Position numbers and translations under genes: made by a program. The notes under the pieces were generated by a model. That model did not search any database. It saw only the letters and a list, made by a program, of their open reading frames with translations, and was not told the origin of the DNA. A DNA stretch of 6,190 bases from Betaproteobacteria bacterium (GTDB lineage: Bacteria; Pseudomonadota; Gammaproteobacteria; Burkholderiales; Burkholderiaceae_C), in the NCBI GenBank assembly GCA_009922295.1, contig RFWA01000155.1:1-6190 (forward strand). The letters are read 5' to 3'. Positions 1 to 6,059 of this stretch are shown one piece after another (position 1 is the stretch's first letter; every line of letters begins with the position of its first letter).

Positions 1-428
1 ACGCCAAAGGCCAGCGGCATGCTGAACTGGACCGCCCAGGCCGGTAAACCGTAAGCGAGGTCATTGGGCGCCAGCATTTCACTGGCCACAAAGCGCCAAC
101 TGGCCAGGGCCAACACCCCACACACCAAGGCGGCAACGGCATCGGCAAAGTTGCGCCTGAGCGATCGCGGCCCGCTATCGGCGCCGCCACCCTGCCCCAC
201 CAGACTGGTCAGGTGCCCATGCCGCTCGGCACCCAAGGCCCCGAACATGGCCAGCACCAGGCCCAGGTGTTGCACCAGCACAGGCGCATTCGGGATGCCG
301 CTGCCCGCCAAGGGCCGCATCAGGATTTCCCAAAGCGGGATCAACACCATCAGCAGCAGCGCTGCCGACGACAACAGCTCGTCAAAGCTGGCAACGCGCC
401 TCAGGGCGCCGAGGTGTAAGCGCAGCAC
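1..428 (-). CDS. TRAP transporter small permease, DctQ type (partial; 3' end beyond window)
   Basis: Inner-membrane DctQ-type subunit of a TRAP importer, which works with the DctM permease and a periplasmic binding protein. The 142 visible residues, translated from the minus strand, show hydrophobic segments at about 18-37, 50-66 and 95-115, with a fourth beginning near 128. Typical DctQ features are W33-E-I-L-M-R38 at the end of the first helix, an 'ERHGHL' turn (68-73), and the G-L-P-x-W lead-in to the last helix. The start is a GTG at 428-426, two bases after the stop of the binding-protein gene, with AAGGG nine bases upstream inside that gene's end. The gene is therefore translationally close-coupled to it. 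The window cuts the gene, so it cannot be decided whether this is a stand-alone DctQ or the N-terminal part of a DctQ-DctM fusion, as seen in some TPAT systems. The family assignment is firm. The substrate is unknown. Confidence 0.85.
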   Translation of the reverse strand, partial: MLRLHLGALRRVASFDELLSSAALLLMVLIPLWEILMRPLAGSGIPNAPVLVQHLGLVLAMFGALGAERHGHLTSLVGQGGGADSGPRSLRRNFADAVAALVCGVLALASWRFVASEMLAPNDLAYGLPAWAVQFSMPLAFG

Positions 429-430
429 GC

Positions 431-1486
431 CTATTGGCCCTTGCTGGCGCGGTAGGCCTTGAGGTGGGCAAAGACCTCGTCAAAGGTGTCTGCCGGCACC
501 ATGGCGCCGCGGATCCGGGGGTACAGGGCTGTCGCGAAGGCCTGCCACTCGCGCATCTGCTCGGGGCTGGGCCGGTTGACCACCAGGCCGCGCTTTTTCA
601 TGGCATCAACCGCATCGTCGACTTCTTGCCGGGCTTTGGCACGAATCTGGACGCCGGCCTCGTCGCTGGTGGCGCGCACCGCGGTCTGCACCTGGGGTGA
701 CATGTCGTCCCAGGCTTTTTTGCTGACCACCAGGGCCCCCACAATCGGCGCCCAATTGATGTCGAGCATGTGCGGGGCTGTGTTGTAAATCTGGGTGGCC
801 AACGCGAAATAAGGCGTGGACGGCACCACGGTGATCATGCCGGTCTGGATGGCGGGCAGGATGTCAGTGGTTTCCAGCGGCACCGGGGTGTAGCCCAGGC
901 TTTTCATGATCGCCTGCTGGTCTGGCTCAGACCCCCAGGCAAAGAACTTCATTTTCTTGTAATCGTCTGGGCGCAGCGCCGCCTCTTTGGAGAAAAATCG
1001 CACCCAGCCAGCGTCCCCCCAGGCCAGCACCACAAAGCCTTTGTCCAGGAATTTTTTCTCCATGCCGGCGCGCATTTTCTCGCGCACGTAATCCAGTTCG
1101 TCCCAACTCCTGAACAGCAGAGGCATGCTTTGCAAGGCCGCAATCGAGGGCTCGATCTCGCGCAGGCCCACCACCGACATCAGGGCGCCTTGCAGCTGCC
1201 CGATGCGCATGCGCCGCACCATTTCCGCCTCGCCGCCCTGGCTGCCATCCGGGTACACCAGGTACTTAGCGCCGCCCCCTTGGGCGACCCGCCAGCTTTC
1301 ACCGATGGCCATCAGTTGGCGGTGGTAGAGCGAATTTTTGGGCACCAGTGTGCCAATGCGCAGCTGCTTGTCAGCAGCTGATGCCAGGCCGGGCTGGCCC
1401 GCAACCAAGGCCAGCGCCAAGCACAGCATCCCGGACCACACCCGAGACAGCTGCCGCAATGTCAGGCGAAAAAATTGAATCATCAT
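431..1486 (-). CDS. dctP: TRAP transporter substrate-binding protein, DctP family (TatP-like)
   Basis: Periplasmic solute-binding protein that captures the ligand and hands it to the DctQM membrane complex. From the chosen ATG it is 351 residues, a normal family length. A Sec signal peptide is visible: basic n-region with R7 and R11, hydrophobic core around 20-30, and a likely cut after A-S-A near residue 37. No lipobox is present. The mature part starts with the family-typical L-R-I-G-T and continues with the DctP fold. At the usual G-L-K-x-R-V site, whose Arg binds carboxylates in classical members, this protein reads K-M-K-F-F-A (178-183), so the Arg is replaced by Phe182. The upstream ATG at 1531 would overlap the TatT gene by 34 bases and give an overlong signal sequence. 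The ATG at 1486 lies 11 bases after the TatT stop, with a GGGG run just upstream. The neighbours (TatT upstream, DctQ downstream) make it the binding protein of a TPAT system. The ligand is unknown. Confidence 0.9.
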   Translation of the reverse strand: MMIQFFRLTLRQLSRVWSGMLCLALALVAGQPGLASAADKQLRIGTLVPKNSLYHRQLMAIGESWRVAQGGGAKYLVYPDGSQGGEAEMVRRMRIGQLQGALMSVVGLREIEPSIAALQSMPLLFRSWDELDYVREKMRAGMEKKFLDKGFVVLAWGDAGWVRFFSKEAALRPDDYKKMKFFAWGSEPDQQAIMKSLGYTPVPLETTDILPAIQTGMITVVPSTPYFALATQIYNTAPHMLDINWAPIVGALVVSKKAWDDMSPQVQTAVRATSDEAGVQIRAKARQEVDDAVDAMKKRGLVVNRPSPEQMREWQAFATALYPRIRGAMVPADTFDEVFAHLKAYRASKGQ

Positions 1487-1497
1487 GATGAACCCCG

Positions 1498-2397
1498 TCA
1501 AAACAAATCGTCGGCTGTGGCCAGCAGCCATTGGGCGCGCTCCCGCATCACCTCGTTGGGCAGGTCGCGGTGCTCGGCACTCACGCGCAAAGCCTGTCGC
1601 AGCAGTGCCTCAAAGGCTTGCCGGTCGCCGGCCGTGAGCGCAATCGACTCGGCCTTGGCGACATAGGGGCCCGCGCTCTTGCCGGCACCAGCGGCGATGG
1701 CTGCGTCAAAGTAATGGCTGGCCTGCTGCGCCGAACCGCCAGCCCGCGCCGCCTCAAAACTCCCCATGAGGCTGCTCAGGTCGCCGTTGGCGTGCTTGGG
1801 CGAGACGCGCCAGGCCAGTTGCGCAAGGCGAAAGGCCACCGGCAAGTCGGCGACCACATCGGGCAGGTCTTTAGAGAGCGAGATGTAAGCCCCCCAGGAC
1901 GCCGCAGCCCAATAAGCCACACCCACCTGAGACGGCTTGAGGGTGGGCCATCGGCTGGCATCAGACTGGCTCAGTGCCTTGAGGAACCCGGGTTGTTGTT
2001 GCTCCAAGGCAGCCATGGCGTGGCGATGGGCGCGCAAGTAGAGGCGCCGCGCCCGCTCGTTCAACAATTGAGCGGCTTTGGCGTCCTGTGACGCCAACCG
2101 CTCAGCCTCAAAGGCGACAAAAGCAAAGGCGTATTGGGTGAAGCCGGCCGACACCGCCTCGGCCAGGGCCAGGTTGTTGGGGGCTTCACGCAGCAGCCCT
2201 TCTGACAGCTTGAGGTAGAAACTGCTGGCCTCGCGCGCCAGGCCAAGATCGTCCTCCGCCGCCCCGCCCTGTCGGGCGAGTTCAGTGGCGACACTTTGGA
2301 TGATCAGGTGCCTGGGTGAGCAGCCGGCCAGGCCCCAAACCAGCGCACTGACACCCAACAAACGGACAAGAGTCAAAAATCCATCAGTCTTTGTCAC
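1498..2397 (-). CDS. TRAP transporter TatT component family lipoprotein
   Basis: TatT-family protein: an all-helical, TPR-like accessory lipoprotein that in Treponema pallidum (Tp0956) forms a trimer and binds the TRAP binding protein. From the chosen start it has 299 residues. A lipoprotein signal ends in L-A-G-C with Cys26, followed by Ser27. The rest is Ala/Leu-rich helical sequence without membrane spans. Recognition rests on the central block Y-W-A-A-A-S-W-G-A-Y-I-S-L-S-K-D (162-177), which I know as the family signature, and on the position directly upstream of a DctP gene. The longest reading frame begins at a TTG at 2421 inside a T-run with no ribosome site. The GTG at 2397 has GGAG five bases upstream and gives a normal-length lipoprotein signal, so I prefer it. 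The gene is probably first in the operon, since its upstream neighbour is divergent. Its likely job is to dock to, or pass ligand to, the DctP protein. Confidence 0.88.
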   Translation of the reverse strand: MTKTDGFLTLVRLLGVSALVWGLAGCSPRHLIIQSVATELARQGGAAEDDLGLAREASSFYLKLSEGLLREAPNNLALAEAVSAGFTQYAFAFVAFEAERLASQDAKAAQLLNERARRLYLRAHRHAMAALEQQQPGFLKALSQSDASRWPTLKPSQVGVAYWAAASWGAYISLSKDLPDVVADLPVAFRLAQLAWRVSPKHANGDLSSLMGSFEAARAGGSAQQASHYFDAAIAAGAGKSAGPYVAKAESIALTAGDRQAFEALLRQALRVSAEHRDLPNEVMRERAQWLLATADDLF

Positions 2398-2406
2398 TAG
2401 GGCTCC
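2392..2406 (-). promoter_or_regulatory. Ribosome binding site and GTG start deciding the TatT start
   Basis: On the minus strand GGAG (2406-2403) is followed by a five-base spacer and GTG (2397-2395). The alternative TTG start at 2421 is preceded only by a run of T. This supports the shorter protein, whose lipobox Cys then falls at residue 26. Confidence 0.55.
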
Positions 2407-2469
2407 AACAGACGTTTTCAAAAAAAAGACTGCACCGCGCGCAGAACCTCAGAAACCAGTCTCCAATTG

Positions 2470-2485
2470 GGACGAATTTACGTCC
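2470..2485. repeat. Short perfect inverted repeat in the divergent intergenic region
   Basis: GGACG (2470-2474), six-base AT-rich centre AATTTA, CGTCC (2481-2485). It lies between the predicted TRAP-operon promoter and the TatT start, so it would be in that transcript's leader. It could be an operator or a small RNA hairpin. No regulator is identified. Confidence 0.35.
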
Positions 2486-2535
2486 GAGGTGTGAATATTC
2501 GATGACAAACGACCACCATTCACACTCAACCGATT

Positions 2536-2585
2536 ACTATAAAATTTATAGCTAGAAATGCCCTGCTATCAAGGGCTGGAGCCTG
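2536..2585. repeat. Palindromic intergenic element, Comamonadaceae style
   Basis: Two palindromic parts are visible. The first is CTATAAA-A-TTTATAG (2537-2551), a perfect 7-base inverted repeat around one base. The second is GCCCT (2560-2564), a seven-base loop, and AGGGC (2572-2576). The order 'TATAGCT', then a GC-rich stem-loop, then 'GGAGCC' is like a short interspersed element I recall from intergenic regions of Comamonadaceae genomes. That link is from memory. Only one copy is in this window, so repetition cannot be shown here. Its right end supplies the GGAG upstream of the DAHP synthase start. Confidence 0.45.
2545..2572 (-). promoter_or_regulatory. Candidate sigma70 promoter for the TRAP (TatT-DctP-DctQ) operon
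   Basis: Minus strand: TTGATA (2572-2567, 5/6 to the -35 consensus), 16-base spacer, TATAAA (2550-2545, 5/6 to the -10 consensus). Transcription would start near 2538, giving a leader of about 140 bases before the GTG at 2397. The promoter lies inside the palindromic element at 2536-2585. It is predicted by eye only. Confidence 0.4.
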
Positions 2586-2592
2586 TTTTTCC

Positions 2593-3651
2593 ATGAACCT
2601 ACCGACCGCCCTCGACAACCTGAATGTGCTGTCGCAGCACACACTCCCCCCGCCCGAGCGCCTGCACCAGGACGTGCCGCTCAGCCAGCGGGCCAGTGAC
2701 ACCGTGCGCCAGGCCCGGGCAGCATTGGGCCGCATTTTGCAGGGGCAAGACCCGCGTTTGCTGGTGGTGGTCGGGCCCTGCTCGATCCACGACATCCCCT
2801 CGGCCATGGACTACGCAGGGCGCCTCAAGGCACTGGCCGACGAACTGTCAGACCAGCTGCTGCTGGTGATGCGGGTCTACTTTGAAAAACCACGCACCAC
2901 GGTCGGATGGAAGGGCCTGATCAACGACCCCCGCATGGACGACTCTTTTCACATCGAAGAAGGTCTTTATCTGGCCCGCCGGCTGTTGGTGGCGCTAAAC
3001 GACATGGGGCTGCCCTGCGGCACAGAGGCGCTTGACCCGATCACCCCGCAGTACCTAGGCGACCTGATCGCCTGGAGCGCCATTGGCGCGCGCACCACCG
3101 AAAGCCAAACCCACCGCGAGATGGCCAGTGGCCTGTCGTCACCGGTCGGCTTCAAGAATGGCACCGACGGCGACCTGGACGTGGCGCTCAACGCCATGCT
3201 GTCAGCGGCGCAGCCGCATGCCTTTTTGGGCATCAACAGCGCCGGCCAGGTGGCGGTGACGCAAACCCGCGGCAACCCACTGGGCCACCTGATTTTGCGC
3301 GGTGGCGCCGTGCCCAACTACGATTCGGTGGCAGTGGCGCAGGCGGCGGCCGCACTGCAAGCTGCGGGTCTGCCGGGCAACATCGTGGTGGACTGCAGCC
3401 ACGGCAATTCGCGCAAAAACCACGCGCTGCAGCCGCTGGTGATGCGCGACGTGATGCACCAGGTGGCCGACGGCAACCGCGCCATCAAGGGCGTGATGCT
3501 GGAGTCACACCTGTTCGAAGGCAACCAAAAACTGGGCCGCGTGCAAGACCTGCGCTACGGGGTCTCGATCACTGACGCTTGCATGGGCTGGGACAGCACG
3601 GCTGAGAGCCTGCGGGCGGCGGCTGCACTTTTGCGCCAGACCACACGATAA
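2593..3651 (+). CDS. aroF: 3-deoxy-7-phosphoheptulonate (DAHP) synthase, class I, AroF-like
   Basis: Cytoplasmic enzyme condensing phosphoenolpyruvate and erythrose 4-phosphate to DAHP, the first step of the shikimate pathway to Phe, Tyr and Trp. The protein is complete at 352 residues, close to the roughly 350-356 of the AroFGH family. The metal ligands all align with E. coli AroG (offset +2): Cys63 in G-P-C-S-I-H-D, His270 in D-C-S-H-G-N, Glu304 in M-L-E-S-H and Asp328 in S-I-T-D-A-C. Substrate-site blocks are intact: K-P-R-T-T-V-G-W-K-G (99-108), A-R-T-T-E-S-Q (166-172), G-F-K-N-G-T-D-G (186-193) and L-R-G-G (235-238). The segment G-I-N-x-A-G-Q-V-A-x-x-Q-T-x-G-N-P (213-229) and D-C-S-H-G-N-S match E. 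coli AroF better than AroG as I remember them. Tyr feedback control is therefore possible but unproven. GGAG lies 11 bases before the ATG, a long spacing. The gene stands alone, divergent from the TRAP operon and convergent with gntR. Confidence 0.95.
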   Translation: MNLPTALDNLNVLSQHTLPPPERLHQDVPLSQRASDTVRQARAALGRILQGQDPRLLVVVGPCSIHDIPSAMDYAGRLKALADELSDQLLLVMRVYFEKPRTTVGWKGLINDPRMDDSFHIEEGLYLARRLLVALNDMGLPCGTEALDPITPQYLGDLIAWSAIGARTTESQTHREMASGLSSPVGFKNGTDGDLDVALNAMLSAAQPHAFLGINSAGQVAVTQTRGNPLGHLILRGGAVPNYDSVAVAQAAAALQAAGLPGNIVVDCSHGNSRKNHALQPLVMRDVMHQVADGNRAIKGVMLESHLFEGNQKLGRVQDLRYGVSITDACMGWDSTAESLRAAAALLRQTTR

Positions 3652-3689
3652 GGTCGCCCCAGCCCAGATGGCTCAGCATGGGATCGGAC

Positions 3690-3713
3690 GAGGCTAGCCT
3701 TGGGCCTCTTTCT
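3690..3713 (+). terminator. Weak candidate intrinsic terminator of the DAHP synthase gene
   Basis: GAGGC (3690-3694), nine-base loop, GCCTC (3704-3708), then TTTCT. The stem is only 5 bp and the T-run is interrupted. It overlaps the end of the convergent regulator gene. There is no better terminator in the 42 bases between the two stop codons. Confidence 0.25.
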
Positions 3714-4422
3714 GACGCAGCTGGTCAGACAGTTCGACGTACCCGTCCTGCAGGTCCTGGCGGATGGCGGCAGCAAGTGACTGCGCGTCCCGTGCCGCCA
3801 GGGCGGCGAGGATCGCCGCGTGGTTGACTCCGCCGCGCCACTGTCGGGAGTAGGCCGGATAGAGCAGGCGCAAGGTCGGCCCGGTTTGCAGCCATAAGGA
3901 CTCCAGAATAGCCAATAAAGTCGGCATGCCGCAGCGGCGATAAAGGCTGAAATGGAATTCGCGGTTGCGTGCCAGCACCCGCACATAGTCCTCTTTTTTC
4001 TTGGCAGCAAGCAGCCCGTCCTGAACGATTCGCAAGGCCGCGAGATCCACGTCGCCAAAGTGGGGCAACGCAGCCACAGCGGCCATGGGCTCCAGCGCCA
4101 TGCGGATCGTCACCATTTCTTCGTAGCGTGCCAGCGTCAGGGCTGGCACCATCAATCGGCGACTCGGCCCGACCTCCAGCGAACCCTCAGTCGCCAGACG
4201 ATTGAGCGCCTCACGGGCAGGCGTGAACCCTATGCCTAGAAGTTCAACCAGTCCACGCACCGACAACCGTTGTCCTGGCGGCAGGGCTCCGGAAGCGAGT
4301 GCCTCGCGCAGAGACTCATAGGCCTGATCGCCCAAAGTCTTGGCGCGCAGAACGGGTTCGAGCTGAACCTTGACCTGGGCCGGCTGCTCGGTGAGTGCTG
4401 AGGCGATTCGCTTTGGTGTCAT
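3694..4422 (-). CDS. GntR family transcriptional regulator, FadR-type with FCD ligand domain
   Basis: Cytoplasmic DNA-binding regulator of 242 residues, normal for the FadR/FCD branch of GntR. Residues 1-28 are a variable tail. The winged helix-turn-helix is at about 30-92, with the family pattern L-x-x-x-A-Y-x-x-L-R-x-A-L-x-x-G-x-L-x-P-G and a recognition region F-T-P-A-R-E-A-L-N-R-L (66-76). The all-helical FCD effector domain is at about 98-225. Of the usual FCD metal ligands, the Asn/Asp (N153), H157 in N-R-E-F-H and H201 in N-H-A-A-I-L are present. The third His position carries Asp223, so metal binding may be altered. The ATG at 4422 has no Shine-Dalgarno sequence. The gene lies 66 bases downstream of the DppF-like ATPase on the same strand, so it is probably the local regulator of that importer. 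The effector is unknown. Confidence 0.92.
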   Translation of the reverse strand: MTPKRIASALTEQPAQVKVQLEPVLRAKTLGDQAYESLREALASGALPPGQRLSVRGLVELLGIGFTPAREALNRLATEGSLEVGPSRRLMVPALTLARYEEMVTIRMALEPMAAVAALPHFGDVDLAALRIVQDGLLAAKKKEDYVRVLARNREFHFSLYRRCGMPTLLAILESLWLQTGPTLRLLYPAYSRQWRGGVNHAAILAALAARDAQSLAAAIRQDLQDGYVELSDQLRQKEAQG

Positions 4423-4428
4423 CGCAGG

Positions 4429-4457
4429 ATTTTAGGCAAGCCACACTTGCCCATCAA
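4429..4457 (-). promoter_or_regulatory. Candidate internal promoter of the GntR regulator gene
   Basis: Minus strand: TTGATG (4457-4452, 4/6 to -35), exactly 17 bases, TAAAAT (4434-4429, 5/6 to -10). The expected transcription start is at about 4422, the A of the start codon. This fits the absence of a ribosome binding site and suggests a leaderless message. Prediction by eye. Confidence 0.45.
4435..4451. repeat. Perfect inverted repeat in the promoter spacer (possible operator)
   Basis: GGCAAG (4435-4440), CCACA, CTTGCC (4446-4451): a perfect 6-base inverted repeat with a 5-base centre. It fills exactly the 17-base spacer between the candidate -35 and -10 of the regulator gene, a natural place for an autorepression operator. 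It does not match the usual FadR-type TGGNNNACCA pattern. It could instead be a hairpin at the end of the ABC operon message, but no T-run follows it. Confidence 0.4.
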
Positions 4458-4488
4458 AAGCGGCATCGGGGTTGGGCCACTGACACCT

Positions 4489-5262
4489 TTAGCCCTTGTT
4501 GCCAAGGCGGTGCCGTTGACGTGCGGCATTGAGCAGCGTCGCGCTGTAGGCGTGCGTCACCACGCCGGCGCGCAACGCGGCCGCAGTGACGATCTCGACA
4601 ACCTGGCCCTCCTGCATGATGGCAATACGGTCGCAGAGTTGCGCCACCACAGCCAGATCATGCGATACGAATAGGTAAGACATACCCCGCTGTTCACGGA
4701 TGTGGGCCAGAAGACGCAGTACCTCGGCCTGCACCGACATGTCGAGCGCGGAGGTGGGCTCGTCCAGCAACAGGAGTTTGGGCTCCAGGGCCAGCGCGCG
4801 GGCAATACAAACACGCTGGCGCTGGCCACCTGAGAGCTGGTGAGGGTAACGAAAACGCAACTCAGGCCCGAGTGCGACTTGCTGCAGTAATGCCGCCACA
4901 CGTTGATCGAGATCCGACATCCGGTGAATCCGCATGGGTTCACGCAACTGTTCATCGACGCTTTGGCGCGGGTGGAGCGCACCAAAAGGGTCTTGAAAAA
5001 TCATCTGCACTAGACGCGCGCGGACTTCAGGCGCCAGTGTGTTGAGCGCCTGGCCGTCAAGCAGGCAAGTGCCCGAATGGATCGGGCTCAGGCCGCAAAC
5101 GGCTCTCAGTACAGTCGATTTGCCACTGCCGCTCTCGCCAACAATGCCCAGTGACTGCCCTTCTTCCAGCGTCAGGTCGATGCCACGCACGGCCCGAACG
5201 GGATTGGCATCCGTTCCAAATCGGACATCCAGGTTGTGTATCGACAGCAGAGGCGTACTCAT
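4489..5262 (-). CDS. Peptide/nickel-type ABC transporter ATP-binding protein (DppF/OppF-like)
   Basis: Second ATPase of an inner-membrane binding-protein-dependent importer of the peptide/opine/nickel class. From the ATG at 5262 it has 257 residues. All nucleotide-binding motifs are intact: Walker A G-E-S-G-S-G-K-S-T (42-50), Q-loop Gln90, signature L-S-G-G-Q (143-147), Walker B L-L-L-L-D-E-P with catalytic Glu168, and switch His201. The Q-L-S-G-G-Q-R-Q-R-V block is typical of DppF. It ends soon after a degenerate T-H-A-Y-S-A-T-L-L block. It therefore lacks most of the C-terminal oligopeptide-transporter extension that takes usual OppF/DppF proteins to about 320 residues. The reading frame opens upstream at 5286, but the ATG at 5262 overlaps the TGA of the preceding ATPase gene as ATGA, the standard coupled start. 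The substrate cannot be told from an ATPase. Confidence 0.92.
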   Translation of the reverse strand: MSTPLLSIHNLDVRFGTDANPVRAVRGIDLTLEEGQSLGIVGESGSGKSTVLRAVCGLSPIHSGTCLLDGQALNTLAPEVRARLVQMIFQDPFGALHPRQSVDEQLREPMRIHRMSDLDQRVAALLQQVALGPELRFRYPHQLSGGQRQRVCIARALALEPKLLLLDEPTSALDMSVQAEVLRLLAHIREQRGMSYLFVSHDLAVVAQLCDRIAIMQEGQVVEIVTAAALRAGVVTHAYSATLLNAARQRHRLGNKG

Positions 5263-6059
5263 GGTTCCGCCAGCGCTGGCACACAATTCAGCAAACGGCG
5301 TGTGTAGGGGTGGTGCGAATGTGAGAGCTCCTCAGCCCGGCATTGGTCCACGATATGGCCCTGGTGCATCACGATGACCCGGTCACAGAATCCCTCGACC
5401 ATGCGCAGATCATGGCTGACCAGCAGCAGCGCCATGCCCCGGTCTTTCACCAGCCCTTCGAGCAAGGCAAGAATTTCAACCTGAACGGTGACATCCAGCG
5501 CGGACGTCGGTTCGTCGGCAATCAGGAGTGCGGGCTCCATCGCCAGCATCATCGCAATCATGGCGCGTTGGCCCATCCCCCCCGAGAGCTGGTGGGCATA
5601 GGATGACCAAACCCGTTGCGGATCGCGCAAGGCCACGGCATCGAGCAGGCGCAGACCCTCGGCGCGGGCCGCCGCACCGCGCAAACCGCGCTGCAAGTAA
5701 AGGCCCTCTTCAATCTGGGTGCCAATGGTTGCCACCGGATTGAGCGAATAGCGTGGGTCCTGCATGATCAAACCCATTCGGCAGCCACGCACCGCGCTAA
5801 AGGCGCTCGGTCGAGCTTGGGCGTAGTCATCGCCGAAGAGCCGCATCGTCGAAGCGCTTACCCGTGCCGGCGGTGCGATCAGTCCCAGCAGAGCGCGGCA
5901 GGTCACCGACTTTCCTGAGCCGCTTTCCCCCACAATGCCCAATTTTTCTTGACCAATTTCAAAGCTGATCCCCTTCACAGCGTTGGTCATGCCCGCACGG
6001 CTTGGGAACATGATGTGCAGGTCACGAACCTCCACCAAGGGTTCTGTGCTGACGCTCAT
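5259..6059 (-). CDS. Peptide/nickel-type ABC transporter ATP-binding protein (DppD/OppD-like)
   Basis: First ATPase of the importer, expected to pair with the DppF-like protein on the cytoplasmic face of the permease dimer. From the ATG at 6059 it has 266 residues. Motifs seen: Walker A G-E-S-G-S-G-K-S followed by V-T, as is usual in DppD (44-51), Q-loop Gln100, signature L-S-G-G-M (158-162), Walker B A-L-L-I-A-D-E-P with Glu183, and switch His216. The C-terminal motif H-H-P-Y-T-R-R-L-L (249-257) is the hallmark of the oligopeptide/dipeptide ATPase tail. The tail then stops early, so the protein is shorter than the roughly 325 residues of DppD and lacks the cysteine cluster some members carry. 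The reading frame could be opened up to 6164, but that stretch is the permease gene in another frame. The ATG at 6059 shares ATGA with the permease stop, and the gene ends in another ATGA with the next ATPase. Confidence 0.93.
   Translation of the reverse strand: MSVSTEPLVEVRDLHIMFPSRAGMTNAVKGISFEIGQEKLGIVGESGSGKSVTCRALLGLIAPPARVSASTMRLFGDDYAQARPSAFSAVRGCRMGLIMQDPRYSLNPVATIGTQIEEGLYLQRGLRGAAARAEGLRLLDAVALRDPQRVWSSYAHQLSGGMGQRAMIAMMLAMEPALLIADEPTSALDVTVQVEILALLEGLVKDRGMALLLVSHDLRMVEGFCDRVIVMHQGHIVDQCRAEELSHSHHPYTRRLLNCVPALAEP

Noticed and set aside
64..462. Open frame on the plus strand at the left edge
   Set aside because: The minus strand encodes a convincing DctQ with membrane helices. The plus-strand product has no recognisable domain.
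770..1381. Long open frame (203 codons) on the plus strand
   Set aside because: It is antisense to the well-supported DctP gene. Its His/Arg/Gln-rich, low-complexity translation is typical of a shadow frame in high-GC DNA.
1481..1490. Ten-base palindrome CATCATGATG at the DctP start
   Set aside because: It arises from two consecutive ATG codons preceded by ATC, and there is no reason to see a site there.
1487..1531. Upstream ATG of DctP with a twin-arginine-like S-R-R-F-V-L
   Set aside because: There is a GGGAG eight bases before this ATG. However, it would overlap TatT by 34 bases and put a second basic segment and a second hydrophobic core after the RR motif, unlike a Tat signal. The ATG at 1486 gives a normal Sec signal.
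2463..2470. Palindrome CCAATTGG in the intergenic region
   Set aside because: Eight bases are too short to be meaningful, and the flanks do not extend the symmetry.
2519..2545. Plus-strand promoter TTCACA...TAAAAT for aroF
   Set aside because: The spacing is only 15 bases, so I did not list it. No better plus-strand promoter was found by eye.
3555..4058. Minus-strand open frame overlapping the ends of aroF and gntR
   Set aside because: It is a frame shadow of the GntR gene and also runs antisense into aroF. Its translation is rich in Arg, Ser and Trp without a family pattern.
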